Positions 17,199 to 26,166 of a stretch of DNA of 46,199 nt are shown here, piece by piece. The notes below the pieces were generated by a model that was not told where the DNA came from, searched no databases, and saw only the letters and a list, made by a program, of their open reading frames with translations. The translations under genes and the position numbers were made by a program. Origin of the DNA: Bacteroidota bacterium (GTDB lineage Bacteria; Bacteroidota; Ignavibacteria; SZUA-365); the NCBI GenBank assembly GCA_029907355.1, contig JARYLZ010000017.1, forward strand, positions 1 to 46,199. The letters run 5' to 3'. Positions within the stretch are counted from its first letter, which is position 1. Each line of letters begins with the position of its first letter.

Positions 17199-18860
17199 AT
17201 GCGTCCCCTCGACTCCCACCCCTCGTCCCACATCGAATCGCACCTCATGCCCGGCATCATGCGCAAAGCCCCTGCCTTGTTGGGTATTGCGGGTGTGGTC
17301 GTCTTCTCCGCGGCGACGGCTCTCGGACAGATCGTCCCAGGGACCGGCGGGGGGACGCGGGAGAAGAGCACGGAACGCACCACGATCACGGATATCGCCG
17401 ATCACGTGGTGGAACTGCCCGTCAGCGACGCGAACTACATCGTCGGGCCGACGGATCTCCTCAATCTCACCATCCTCGCGGAACGCTCTTATTCGTTCGA
17501 CGTGATGGTGGGGTCCGACGGGCGCATCGTCATCCCCACGCTCGGTGACGTGCACGTGACGGGGCGCACGCTGGCGGAGGTGCGGCGCCTCGTGGGCGCC
17601 GTCGTCCAGCGCACGTTCCGGGACGCCGATTTCACCGTGAGCCTCATCCGCGCGCGGCGCATCAAAGTCTCGGTGACGGGGGCGGTGAGGGAGCCGGGCG
17701 TCATCACGATGCCGGCCACGGCGCGCGTGACGGAGGCGCTCGCGTACGCGGGGGGCATCGTCCGCGACACGACGGCTCTGCGCGGCATCACCGTGCGGCG
17801 CGGCGATTCCGTTTTCACGGCCGATCTGCTCTCGTTCTACCGCAACGGCGACTTGTCGCGCAACCCCTTCCTCATGGGGGGCGACGTCGTCCACTTCCCG
17901 CGCATCGACCGACGCGTCGGCGTGTTCGGGGCGGTGAATTACGAGGGGCACATCGACTGGATGCCGGGCGAACGCCTCTACGAGTACATCCGTCTCGCGG
18001 GAGGGTTCCGCTCGTCGGTCTACCCCGACAGCGTGCTCATCGTGCGATTCCTGCCGGACAACAAGACGACGGTGAATATCTACGTCAACCTCCAGGGATA
18101 CCCGGAAGACCCCTCCGGCGACGTCCCCATGGAACCGGGCGACCTCGTGCTCGTGAAAGGGTACTCGAAGTACCGTCACCACCGGCTCGTCCTCCTGAAA
18201 GGGGAGGTGAAGTTCCCGGGGAGCTATTCCATCGAGCCCGGTGTGACGCGACTCTCCGACGTCATCCGCCGCGCGGGCGGTTTCACGGCGGAGGCGGCGC
18301 TCGAGGACGCCACGGTCATTCGCCCGCCCGACGAATCGGAGCGCGACAAGGAATTCGAACGGCTCGCGAAAATCAATCCGGCCGACATGCGCGAGGACGA
18401 GTACGAGTACTTCAAAGACCGGTCGCGCGAGCGCGTGGGCCAGCTCGTCGTCGATTTCCACCGCCTCTTCGTCGAAGGGGACCGGCGCGAGGATATCGTC
18501 CTCCAGGACAAAGACATCGTCGAAATCCCTTCCCAGAAGAATTACATCCGCGTGATCGGCCGCGTCAACAACCCGGGGAACGTCATCTACCGGCAGGGAT
18601 GGTCGTACCGCCAGTACATCGACGCATGCCAAGGCTACGGCTGGCGCGCGGACGACGGCGACGTGCGTATCATCAAGTCGCGCACCGGCGAGTTCGTCGA
18701 TGCGAGCGATGAGAGCCGTTACGACCTCGAACCGGGGGACACGATCTGGGTTCCCGAAGTGCCGAAGAGGAAATTCTGGGACATCGCCCTGACCACGCTG
18801 AGCGTGCTCGGGCAGGTGGCCGGGATCGTGGGCATCGTCATCGCCCTCTCGCGCCTGTGA
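17199..18860 (+). CDS. Polysaccharide export protein, Wza-like with SLBB domains
   Basis: A 553-residue outer-membrane/periplasmic exporter component. A signal peptide (about 21-44, ending A-L-G-Q) is followed by the Poly_export domain (about 78-165: Y-I-V-G-P-T-D-L-L-N-L-T-I and D-G-R-I-V-I-P-x-L-G), then several SLBB-type beta-grasp repeats recognisable from V-T-G-A-V-R-E-P-G, G-A-V-N-Y-E-G-H, K-G-E-V-K-F-P-G-S-Y and I-G-R-V-N-N-P-G. The last ~20 residues form a hydrophobic helix. There is no lipobox Cys, unlike E. coli Wza. Several in-frame starts exist (17196 GTG, 17199, 17247, 17259 ATG); 17199 is chosen because AAGGA lies 7 bases upstream. It heads the polysaccharide cluster, with wzz following after 4 bases. 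Confidence 0.9.
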   Translation: MRPLDSHPSSHIESHLMPGIMRKAPALLGIAGVVVFSAATALGQIVPGTGGGTREKSTERTTITDIADHVVELPVSDANYIVGPTDLLNLTILAERSYSFDVMVGSDGRIVIPTLGDVHVTGRTLAEVRRLVGAVVQRTFRDADFTVSLIRARRIKVSVTGAVREPGVITMPATARVTEALAYAGGIVRDTTALRGITVRRGDSVFTADLLSFYRNGDLSRNPFLMGGDVVHFPRIDRRVGVFGAVNYEGHIDWMPGERLYEYIRLAGGFRSSVYPDSVLIVRFLPDNKTTVNIYVNLQGYPEDPSGDVPMEPGDLVLVKGYSKYRHHRLVLLKGEVKFPGSYSIEPGVTRLSDVIRRAGGFTAEAALEDATVIRPPDESERDKEFERLAKINPADMREDEYEYFKDRSRERVGQLVVDFHRLFVEGDRREDIVLQDKDIVEIPSQKNYIRVIGRVNNPGNVIYRQGWSYRQYIDACQGYGWRADDGDVRIIKSRTGEFVDASDESRYDLEPGDTIWVPEVPKRKFWDIALTTLSVLGQVAGIVGIVIALSRL

Positions 18861-18864
18861 CGGT

Positions 18865-20121
18865 ATGAGCGAACCATCGAAAATACTCCCCGGCGAAGAC
18901 AACGCCTCGGCGCAGGCGACGGATCCCCTCGCAGCCTTTTGGTCACTCATGAAGGAAGAGCGGGCCGTCATCCTGCGGATCACGGCGGCGGTCACGTTCC
19001 TGGCGACCCTCTACGCCTTCGTGATGCCGCACACGTACAGCTCGACGGTCACGATTCTGCCCCCCCAGCGGCAGGAGCGCGGAGCGGGTCTCGCGGATGT
19101 TCTCGCAGTCGGCGGTACCGCAGACATGTTCGATGTCGGGGCGACGCTCGGTTTCGGGGCACGCCCGTCCGACATCTTCGTCAAGATTCTCGCCAGCAGG
19201 ACGGTCTCCGACTCGCTGATTCGCACATTCCGTCTCGATGCCTTTTTCGGCATCCCCCCGGGCAAGCCGTGGAGGCTCGCGGCGAGACCCCTGAGGGATG
19301 CGACAACCATCGAGGGGACCAAGGACGGCATGATCACCGTGACCGTTTCCCTCAAGACGTCCTACCTGCCGTCGGAGAGGGAAATCGACAGTGTCAAACG
19401 GACGGCTGCGGATCTCGCCAACGCATACGTCCGTTACCTCGACGCGGTCAACCGCGAGAAGATGGTGTCCGCGGCGACGAACTCGCGCAAGTTCATCCAG
19501 GAGCAGTTGGACCGGACGGCCGCCGATCTCGATTCCGCCTACACCGATCTCGTGGCGTACCAAGAGTCGCGCCGCGCCCTGATGGTGGACAAACAGCTCG
19601 ACGCGCTCGTCACGACCGCCGGTGCGTTGAAACTCCGCCTCGCCGAGGCATCGGCCGAACTCGGGGTCGCCCGACGGGACATGCTGCCGTCGAGCCGGAC
19701 CGTTCGGGAACTCGAGTCCAAGGTCGCCGAACTCCAGAAACAGTACGACCGGCTCACCGTGGAAGGCGGGGGGGACAAGGATTTCCTCCTCGCGTTCGCG
19801 AAGTTCCCGAAAGTCGCGCGCGACCTTTCGTTCCTGATGCGGCGAGTGAAATTGCTGGAGGAAGTCAACGCTTACCTCACGAAGCAGTTCTACAAGGAAC
19901 GGGTGCAGGAAGCGCGCGACCTGCCGACCGTGCAGGTGCTCGACCCGGCGGTCCCGGCATGGGAACGGACCGCGCCGCGTCGCATGCAGTGGATGCTCGT
20001 CTCCTTCGTCGTCGGCCTGATCGGGTCCGTCGTGTTCGTCGTGGGGAAACACACCGTCCGCAAGCGGCGGGAGCGGGGAAGGCATGCGGGCGGGTCGGAC
20101 GCATCGGATCGGCCGGCGTGA
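18865..20121 (+). CDS. Wzz-type chain-length determinant / polysaccharide co-polymerase
   Basis: The 418-residue protein has the Wzz layout: N-terminal helix at about 36-54, H-T-Y-S-S-T-V-T-I-L-P-P just after it, a long periplasmic coiled-coil region (about 210-300), the pre-membrane Pro-rich segment V-L-D-P-A-V-P-A-W-E-R, and a second helix at 374-394. There is no C-terminal tyrosine kinase domain, so it resembles plain Wzz or the membrane half of Wzc. It sets polymer length and couples the Wzy polymerase to the Wza-like exporter encoded just upstream. The C-terminal tail is basic and His/Arg-rich. Confidence 0.88.
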   Translation: MSEPSKILPGEDNASAQATDPLAAFWSLMKEERAVILRITAAVTFLATLYAFVMPHTYSSTVTILPPQRQERGAGLADVLAVGGTADMFDVGATLGFGARPSDIFVKILASRTVSDSLIRTFRLDAFFGIPPGKPWRLAARPLRDATTIEGTKDGMITVTVSLKTSYLPSEREIDSVKRTAADLANAYVRYLDAVNREKMVSAATNSRKFIQEQLDRTAADLDSAYTDLVAYQESRRALMVDKQLDALVTTAGALKLRLAEASAELGVARRDMLPSSRTVRELESKVAELQKQYDRLTVEGGGDKDFLLAFAKFPKVARDLSFLMRRVKLLEEVNAYLTKQFYKERVQEARDLPTVQVLDPAVPAWERTAPRRMQWMLVSFVVGLIGSVVFVVGKHTVRKRRERGRHAGGSDASDRPA

Positions 20122-20244
20122 GGAGGCGGCGGCGATGCGCTGCACCGCCCCGGTGGCCTCCGCTCCACGCGTAACGCGATCGACCGCATGCGGCGTGGCC
20201 GCGAACGGATTCTCCCCCCCACGGCGCCTGGAGAGACGTGCGTG

Positions 20245-21741
20245 ATGAAAACGTTCGGCGCTTGCATGGACCGCATCGCGCAGGGAGCGCACCGCGCCGA
20301 AATCGCGATGGTGATCCTCCTGTGGCTCCTCTGCATACTGTTCACGCCGGCCGTCATCGAACACCCCCTCTACGCCGCGGCGTTCGCCGCCCTGGTCCTG
20401 ATGGGGTGGCTTCTCCTCGTACACCCGAAAACAGCCCTGTTCGCTGCCGTCGGCGGTATCGTGCTCGTCGAGGAGTTCAATCTCGCAGGCACCGAGGCAT
20501 TCTTCCAGAGCGGGATCGGGAGTTCCGTTCTCGCCCTGCGCGTGTTCGGCGTCAATATCGTGGACGCGCTCACCCTCATGTTCCTCGTCCCCGCACTGGT
20601 CCGGGCATGGACGGACTGGTACCGGTACGGGAAAAGCCCCTTCCGCCCGATGGACGCTTTCTTTCTCCCCATCGTCGCGGTATACATCTTCGGCGCCGTG
20701 CAGGGTCTGTTCCACGCCCTCACACCGAAGCACTACGCGTGGGAAGCGCGGGAGATCCTCACCATCCTCTCCTGGTACTTCGTCGCCTCGCGCACGCTCA
20801 CGGCGAGGAGAGACGTCGTCATCCTCGTCGCCGTTCTGCTGGGCGTTTTCCACCTGAAGTCCCTCCTGTTCGCATGGCGCGTGCTCGCGGGGAAAGGGCT
20901 CTTCTACGGCTTCGATTTCTACCGGCCCGCATTGGGGTCGGACGTGTCGATGACGGCGGTGCCCCTGATCGCCGCGTTCGCGGCGACCGTGCTCGTGCGG
21001 CAGGCGCCGCGCTGGTTCCGCCCGCTCATGATGTGCCTGCTCGCGTATTGGAGCGTGTGGTTGATCGGTTCGCTGGGGCGTTCCGTATACCTGACGACAG
21101 CGGTCGCCCTCCTCATCCTCTTCCTCGCGGTGCGGAAGGAAGCGCGCCCGAAGGACATCCTCCAACCGCTGGCCGCAGCAGCCGCCGGGGCGGCGGCTTT
21201 CGCATTCCTCGCTCTGACGGAAGCGAACCGCGCGCTGGTCTCGACGATGTTGAGCACGGCGTTCAACTGGGTGGACGCCATCCTCGTCTACCAGGACCTC
21301 TCGATGGCCCAACGGGTGATGGAATTCCTCAATATCTCGGAGACGCTCAGCCGCGCCGGGGCATGGCTCTGGGGATTCGGCTGGGGTGCGCCCTGGTCTG
21401 AAATCGTCGTGCACCACCCCATCGACGTCGCGTCGTTCGAGTACATGGAGGCGGTCCGCGGCGTGCACACGAGCGCGCATATCGACGCTCTCTACTACCT
21501 GTTGAAAGTGGGCATCATCGGAACGCTCGTCCTCTACGCCGCGTATGCGCGTTTCGTCGTCGCGGCGGTGCGGGAATTCCGACGGCCCGCGCCCCCCGCC
21601 GATCGCGTCGCCCTCGCGGCCATGATCGGCGCGTTCGTCGTCTTCCTCCCGAACTTCGTTTACTTCGTGAAACTGAAACTCATCCTCGGCATCCTCTTCG
21701 GCTGCCTTTCCTGCATCCGTGCGGCGGAGGCGAGGACGTGA
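20245..21741 (+). CDS. O-antigen polymerase/ligase-like membrane protein (Wzy-type)
   Basis: A 498-residue polytopic protein with about 11-12 hydrophobic segments and a large periplasmic loop. The region R-P-A-L-G-S-D-V-S-M-T-A-V-P-L and the helix with G-S-L-G-R-S-V-Y-L-T-T resemble the Wzy_C/WaaL signature (small residues, G-R-S). It most likely polymerises or ligates repeat units at the periplasmic face. ATG 20245 follows GGAGAG at a proper distance; the frame stays open further upstream into a 123-base gap after wzz that shows no gene. Polymerase and ligase cannot be told apart by eye; the neighbouring Wzz and flippase favour polymerase. Confidence 0.78.
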   Translation: MKTFGACMDRIAQGAHRAEIAMVILLWLLCILFTPAVIEHPLYAAAFAALVLMGWLLLVHPKTALFAAVGGIVLVEEFNLAGTEAFFQSGIGSSVLALRVFGVNIVDALTLMFLVPALVRAWTDWYRYGKSPFRPMDAFFLPIVAVYIFGAVQGLFHALTPKHYAWEAREILTILSWYFVASRTLTARRDVVILVAVLLGVFHLKSLLFAWRVLAGKGLFYGFDFYRPALGSDVSMTAVPLIAAFAATVLVRQAPRWFRPLMMCLLAYWSVWLIGSLGRSVYLTTAVALLILFLAVRKEARPKDILQPLAAAAAGAAAFAFLALTEANRALVSTMLSTAFNWVDAILVYQDLSMAQRVMEFLNISETLSRAGAWLWGFGWGAPWSEIVVHHPIDVASFEYMEAVRGVHTSAHIDALYYLLKVGIIGTLVLYAAYARFVVAAVREFRRPAPPADRVALAAMIGAFVVFLPNFVYFVKLKLILGILFGCLSCIRAAEART

Positions 21742-23054
21742 TCGAGGCGGGAGCTACGGCAGCAGCCGGCATCGAGGCCGGATCTTTCCCCGGCGGCCTG
21801 ACGCGGCGCATCATCGGCAACATCACGGCCCTGACCGCCGCGCAGATCTTCTACCGCCTCGTCTCGCTGGTCCTCTCCATCATCCTCATGCGCTACCTGG
21901 GTGTCCGCGAACAGGGCGTATACGGACTCGTTCTCAATTTCACCGCCATCTTCGGGGCGTTCGCGGATCTCGGGATTTCGAATCTCGTGATCCGTGACAT
22001 GAACCAGGATCGCTTCGACCCCTCCCGACTCATTTCGACGTATCTGACCCTGCTCGTCGCCGCGAACGTCGTCCTCTTCGCGGCCGCCTTCGCCACCGCC
22101 GCCGCCCTCGGGTACGAGAAGCGCGTGACGGCGGCGATCGTGCTGGCGGCTGCCGGTACCGTCGGGCAGGGCGTCAGCTCGGCGTTCTATGCGGCGCTGG
22201 TCGGCCGGGAAAGGATGAAGCGGGTCGCCCTCCTCGAAGTGGCGGCGACGCTCGTCGTGGCCGCCGGGGTGACGGCCGTCGTCCTCGCGGGGGGGGGCGT
22301 CGTGGAACTCGCCGGCGTGTCGGCACTCGCGGGCTTTGCGCGCCTCGTCCTGTTCGCACGGCCCGTGCTCCGGCTCTTTCCCGGCATCGGCCTCGTCCCC
22401 GACCTTCGCCGAGCCCTGTCCCTCCTCCGCAGAGGGGTGCCGTTCATGCTGCTCGTCGGGAGCTACGCCCTGCTCACGCGCGTCGATGTCGTTCTCATCG
22501 AGTGGCTGTCCGACGAGTTCACCCTCGGTATCTACACCGCCGCCGCACGTTTGACGTACCCCCTGACCATCCTCTCCATGATGACGGCGACGGCGGTGTT
22601 CCCGGTGCTGTCGCGTTGCATGGTCGACCGCTCCGGCGCGGCGTTCACCCTCGTCCGCTCCACGATGCTCTGGCTCGCCGCGGCGGGGCTGGCCGTCGCG
22701 GCACCGGTCGCATTGCTCGCGCATGAGATCATACCGCTCCTCGCGGGCTCCGCCTATGCCCCTGCGGGCAACGTGCTCCGCATCCTCATCTGGTACATCC
22801 CCATCCTCTACCTCTATCAAGTCGTCGGCGACATGCTGGTCGCGGCGAACCGGGTATGGGGCGTCGTCGCCATCACCCTCGTGTGCCTCGCCGTCAATTT
22901 CGCCCTGAACACGCTCCTCATCCCGCGATACGGCGCGTTGGGTGCGGCCGTGACGACCATCGCGTGCGAGGCCCTCCGCTGTGCGGGACTGCTGTCGTAT
23001 GCGCGTTTCGGTCTGAAATTCCGCCTCCTGAGGGAGGGGACCACACCGCCGTGA
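21738..23054 (+). CDS. Wzx-type oligosaccharide flippase
   Basis: A 438-residue protein of the polysaccharide-biosynthesis/MOP flippase superfamily with about 12-14 membrane helices. The N-terminal amphipathic start (G-N-I-T-A-L-T-A-A-Q-I-F-Y-R-L-V-S) and M-R-Y-L-G-V-R-E-Q-G-V-Y-G, with F-G-A-F-A-D-L-G-I-S-N, are typical Wzx features. It should move undecaprenyl-linked repeat units across the inner membrane. The GTG start at 21738 overlaps the polymerase stop, and its own stop overlaps the next gene's GTG, indicating translational coupling through wzy-wzx-GT2. Confidence 0.9.
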   Translation: MIEAGATAAAGIEAGSFPGGLTRRIIGNITALTAAQIFYRLVSLVLSIILMRYLGVREQGVYGLVLNFTAIFGAFADLGISNLVIRDMNQDRFDPSRLISTYLTLLVAANVVLFAAAFATAAALGYEKRVTAAIVLAAAGTVGQGVSSAFYAALVGRERMKRVALLEVAATLVVAAGVTAVVLAGGGVVELAGVSALAGFARLVLFARPVLRLFPGIGLVPDLRRALSLLRRGVPFMLLVGSYALLTRVDVVLIEWLSDEFTLGIYTAAARLTYPLTILSMMTATAVFPVLSRCMVDRSGAAFTLVRSTMLWLAAAGLAVAAPVALLAHEIIPLLAGSAYAPAGNVLRILIWYIPILYLYQVVGDMLVAANRVWGVVAITLVCLAVNFALNTLLIPRYGALGAAVTTIACEALRCAGLLSYARFGLKFRLLREGTTPP

Positions 23055-24001
23055 GCCGCCGCACCATTCCCGTGTCCCTTGTCCTGACCACGCTCAACGA
23101 GGCGCGAACCATCGGGGCATTCCTCGATTCGGTGGCCTCCCAGAGCGTGCTCCCCCGCGAGGTGGTGATCTGCGACGGCGGATCGACGGACGGGACCGTC
23201 GAACGGATCCGGGAACGGACGGAGGACGCTTACGACATCGTCCTGATCGTCGAGCCGGGGGCGAACATTGCGGCAGGCAGGAATGCCGCCGTCGCTGCAG
23301 CCCGGTCGGAAATCATCGCAGTCAGCGACGCGGGGTGCGTGCTGGACGGCGAATGGCTGGAACGCATCACCGCCCCGCTTCTCGAGGATCCTTCCATCAC
23401 CGTGGTAGGCGGCGGGTATGGGTACGTGGCGGATACGCCGTTCGAACGCGCTGCCGCCGCAGCCGAAATCGCCGTGGAAGACCTGGACCCGGAGCGGTTC
23501 CTCCCCTCCAGCCGATCCATCGCGTTTCGCCGTTCCGCCTGGCGCGATGCAGGCGGGTACCCCGAGTCTCTCACCTTTGCAGGCGAGGACACGGCGTTTT
23601 GCCTCTCGCTGAAACGCGCCGGCCACACCATCCACGTCGAAACGGGCGCGCGTGTCGCCTGGCGCCCGCGCGCGACACTCCGCGCGTACATTCTCCAGCA
23701 CTACCTCTACGGCGTCGGCGACGGCGAGTCCGGTTCGAAGAAGGAGTTCTACGGGAAAATCGCGGTGAAGACGGCCGTCGGTACGCTCCTCCTCGGCCTC
23801 GCCGTCTTCCACCACCCGCTCTGGCTCGCGGCGGCGTCGGCTCTCTGCGCGCTGTACGCCGCCCGCCTCCATCGCCTCTACCGATGGGCGGGGCGTCCCC
23901 TCGGGACCAGGGCCGGCGCCTTGTGCCTCATCGCGGTGAAGGAACTCAGCGTCATGAGCGGTTTCCTCAGAGGCTCGGTCCGACGACTCTTCGGGCGGTG
24001 A
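23051..24001 (+). CDS. Family 2 glycosyltransferase
   Basis: A 316-residue GT-A enzyme. The donor-binding start is V-S-L-V-L-T-T-L-N-E-A-R-T-I, then D-G-G-S-T-D-G at 42-48, G-A-N-I-A-A-G-R-N-A-A, and S-D-A-G-C at 92-96 in place of the usual D-x-D. F-A-G-E-D-T-A-F corresponds to the catalytic E-D motif. The C-terminus (about 240-316) has hydrophobic segments that may anchor it to the membrane. GTG 23051 overlaps the flippase stop; frames open upstream are shadows. It probably adds a sugar to the lipid-linked repeat unit. Donor unknown. Confidence 0.9.
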   Translation: MSRRTIPVSLVLTTLNEARTIGAFLDSVASQSVLPREVVICDGGSTDGTVERIRERTEDAYDIVLIVEPGANIAAGRNAAVAAARSEIIAVSDAGCVLDGEWLERITAPLLEDPSITVVGGGYGYVADTPFERAAAAAEIAVEDLDPERFLPSSRSIAFRRSAWRDAGGYPESLTFAGEDTAFCLSLKRAGHTIHVETGARVAWRPRATLRAYILQHYLYGVGDGESGSKKEFYGKIAVKTAVGTLLLGLAVFHHPLWLAAASALCALYAARLHRLYRWAGRPLGTRAGALCLIAVKELSVMSGFLRGSVRRLFGR

Positions 24002-24170
24002 CACGAACGGCCGGAGCCCTCGGCTATGGAGGTTCCGGGATGGAAGAGCGGGGATACGGGGGCGCACGCCGATAGAATCGGACAATGAAGAGCGGAAAAT
24101 CAAAACCTCGTATTTTGGGCGGGGTGCGGGCGGATACCTTCTCTTGGGCGTGCACCCTGGGGAATCGCGC

Positions 24171-25424
24171 ATGCACGAGGAAACCCAAACGAATTTCGAC
24201 CGACAGGACCACACGCACGCGGAACTCACTTCGCGAACCGTTGTATGTTTCGCGGGCAACGACTGGTGGGTGCATAACCCCTACACCGAAAAGCAGTGGA
24301 TGCTCCGCCTCGTCGGGCGAGGGTATCGCGTGCTCTTCGTCAATTCCATCGGCATCGGCGTCCCGCGCTTATCCACGCCGAAAGTCCCCCTGCGCCTGGT
24401 ACGGAAAATTTCCAGTCTCCTGCGTTTCCTGTGGAAGTCGCAGGGAGTATGGGTTTTCACGCCTCTCCTCGTTCCCCTGTGGTCGATCCCTTTCGTGGAA
24501 CGGTTGAACGCAGCGCTCTTGACCTTCCAGCTTCGCTTCCTGCTCCGCTTCCTCCGCATGCGGCGGCCGGTTTTCTGGGCCGGTCTCCCCACGGCGGCGA
24601 CCCTCCTCGACCGTTTTCCCCATAACGGCTCCGTCTACTACATCCAGGACAATTACCTCGCTTACTACGACCGGATGACCTTCTCGAGCGTCGCCGAGCA
24701 TCACGCGTCCCTCCTCGAACGGTGCGACGCGGTGATCTGCGCCTCCGTGGCGATGTACGATGAAGTGCGGGCGAAGAGAGGGAATGTGCACTACATCCCG
24801 CACGGCGTTGCGAAGCCTTTCCTCGAGGCGGAGCTCGACAGGAACGAGCCCCCACCGGAAACCATGCAGAGTATCCCACACCCCATCGTCGGGTACTGGG
24901 GGTCGCTCGAGGTGCTGCAGGACCAGGCCCTTCTCGCACGCATGGCGGAACGACACCCCGAGTGGTCCATCGTGCTCATCGGGCAACCGATGTACGATTT
25001 CTCCCGACTCCGGAAATACCCGAACATCCATTTCCTCGGCTATCTCCCGATCGAGGAGATCCCTCGATACGGCGCGCATTTCGACGTGGCCGTCGTCTCG
25101 TGGGTTCAGAACGAGTGGGTGCGGTACAGCGCCCCCGTGAAAGCGCGCGAATACTACGCCATGGGGAAACCCGTCGTCGCCCCCGTCATCCTGGAGATCG
25201 CCCGCGAACTGCCGGGCGCGCGGACGGCCGCCGATATCGAGGAGTTCATCCGGGCGGTCGAGGAAGAACTCGCTTCCGACTCGCCGGAGAAAAGGCGCCG
25301 GCGGCGCTCACTCGTCGCCCACCAGAGCTGGGATTGGTCGGCGGGTCTCGTCGCCGGCGTTCTGGAAGGGCTTGTCGGGCATTCCACGAGCGAGAGGAAG
25401 AACAGCGGCGCTCGAGCTCGGTGA
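24171..25424 (+). CDS. GT-B glycosyltransferase (GT1/4-like)
   Basis: A 417-residue protein with a GT-B layout: an N-terminal half with F-A-G-N-D-W-W-V-H-N and a membrane-associating hydrophobic stretch at about 100-135, and a C-terminal half with I-P-H-G-V, V-G-Y-W-G-S-L, I-G-Q-P-M-Y-D-F-S-R-L and the region K-A-R-E-Y-Y-A-M-G-K-P-V-V-A, equivalent to the donor-binding loop. Closest in feel to TuaH/WsbH-like transferases. ATG 24171 has GGGGA seven bases upstream; a TTG at 24144 is an alternative. A 169-base gap separates it from the GT2 gene, so it may have its own promoter. Its last ~20 codons recur, decayed, 163 bases downstream. Confidence 0.87.
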   Translation: MHEETQTNFDRQDHTHAELTSRTVVCFAGNDWWVHNPYTEKQWMLRLVGRGYRVLFVNSIGIGVPRLSTPKVPLRLVRKISSLLRFLWKSQGVWVFTPLLVPLWSIPFVERLNAALLTFQLRFLLRFLRMRRPVFWAGLPTAATLLDRFPHNGSVYYIQDNYLAYYDRMTFSSVAEHHASLLERCDAVICASVAMYDEVRAKRGNVHYIPHGVAKPFLEAELDRNEPPPETMQSIPHPIVGYWGSLEVLQDQALLARMAERHPEWSIVLIGQPMYDFSRLRKYPNIHFLGYLPIEEIPRYGAHFDVAVVSWVQNEWVRYSAPVKAREYYAMGKPVVAPVILEIARELPGARTAADIEEFIRAVEEELASDSPEKRRRRRSLVAHQSWDWSAGLVAGVLEGLVGHSTSERKNSGARAR

Positions 25425-25491
25425 GCGTATCCCTTCGTGATACCTGAATGTCGGTGGCGGAGAAGGAGCCTCGTCCTCTGCAGGTCGTTCG

Positions 25492-25549
25492 TGGGATTGG
25501 TCGGCGGGCCCCGTTACCGACGTTTTGCGACGGCATACTGGGGATTCCA
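25492..25549 (+). pseudogene. Decayed duplicate of the upstream glycosyltransferase 3' end
   Basis: Bases 25492-25549 align without gaps to 25329-25386 inside the preceding gene. The first 17 bases (TGGGATTGGTCGGCGGG) are identical, and about 44 of 58 match overall by hand count. Both copies read S-W-D-W-S-A-G in frame, then V-x-x-V-L, after which the copy runs on into sequence without similarity. A stop codon lies 54 bases upstream in this frame, so only a fragment is left. It may be the remnant of a tandem glycosyltransferase or a local slip duplication. Confidence 0.55.
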
Positions 25550-26102
25550 TGGACAGGCGAAAGGGAACGAAAGAACATCCCCCGGCAGCTCCGCGAATGC
25601 GGCGCTTCGCGATGCATGCGGTGAGACTCCGCCCCTGCGTTCGCGGAGAGCGCAACGGCGTTCCCCCACGGAGATCGAGCGATATTCTTCTCGACACCAA
25701 GAGGCGGACGGGGCACGACGGGGTCGGTCTGCGTGATCCCTATGCTCTCGCTTCCGCGAGATAAAAGGACGTACCGGTCCGATTTCTGGGAGTAGCGTCG
25801 CGCGGTGAGCCGTACCGCCGCTCATGAGGGCTTCCTTCATCACGGGGAATCGAGAGCCGATGCAGGGGGGCGCTCGAAACAGGGAGCACCCGTTCAGCAT
25901 CTCATCTCTGCCTTCATATCCTGCACCCGTCGATGAAGGAGGCAGAAAGTCGCCTGGACATGATTCGACCCCGGTTTCCCATTTGATTTTCAGAATGCGC
26001 AACGACATTCGGGAAAGGGAACGCCGCATTCCTTCGACGCACAGGAAAGAACCGCAGCATGCCTCCGATCCGGCTAACCACGATCCGATCGCTCGGCTTT
26101 CG

Positions 26103-26166
26103 AGGGAGCATGCGCATTCGAGGGTATTCGGATCCCCCGAAAAAACGGGGGGAAGCGCATGACCCT
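26103..26166 (+). other. Nested hairpin, possible structured RNA element
   Basis: Three stacked complementary segments: AGGG/CCCT (26103-26106 with 26163-26166), CATGCGC/GCGCATG (26109-26115 with 26155-26161) and CCCCCG/CGGGGG (26134-26139 with 26146-26151), closed by an AAAAAA loop. An 18-base bulge lies on the 5' side. There is no T tract, so it does not look like an intrinsic terminator. Confidence 0.4.

Noticed and set aside
18943-21480. An 845-codon antisense open frame across the wzz and polymerase genes
   Set aside because: The plus-strand genes have clear membrane and family features. The antisense product is His/Arg/Asp-rich noise.
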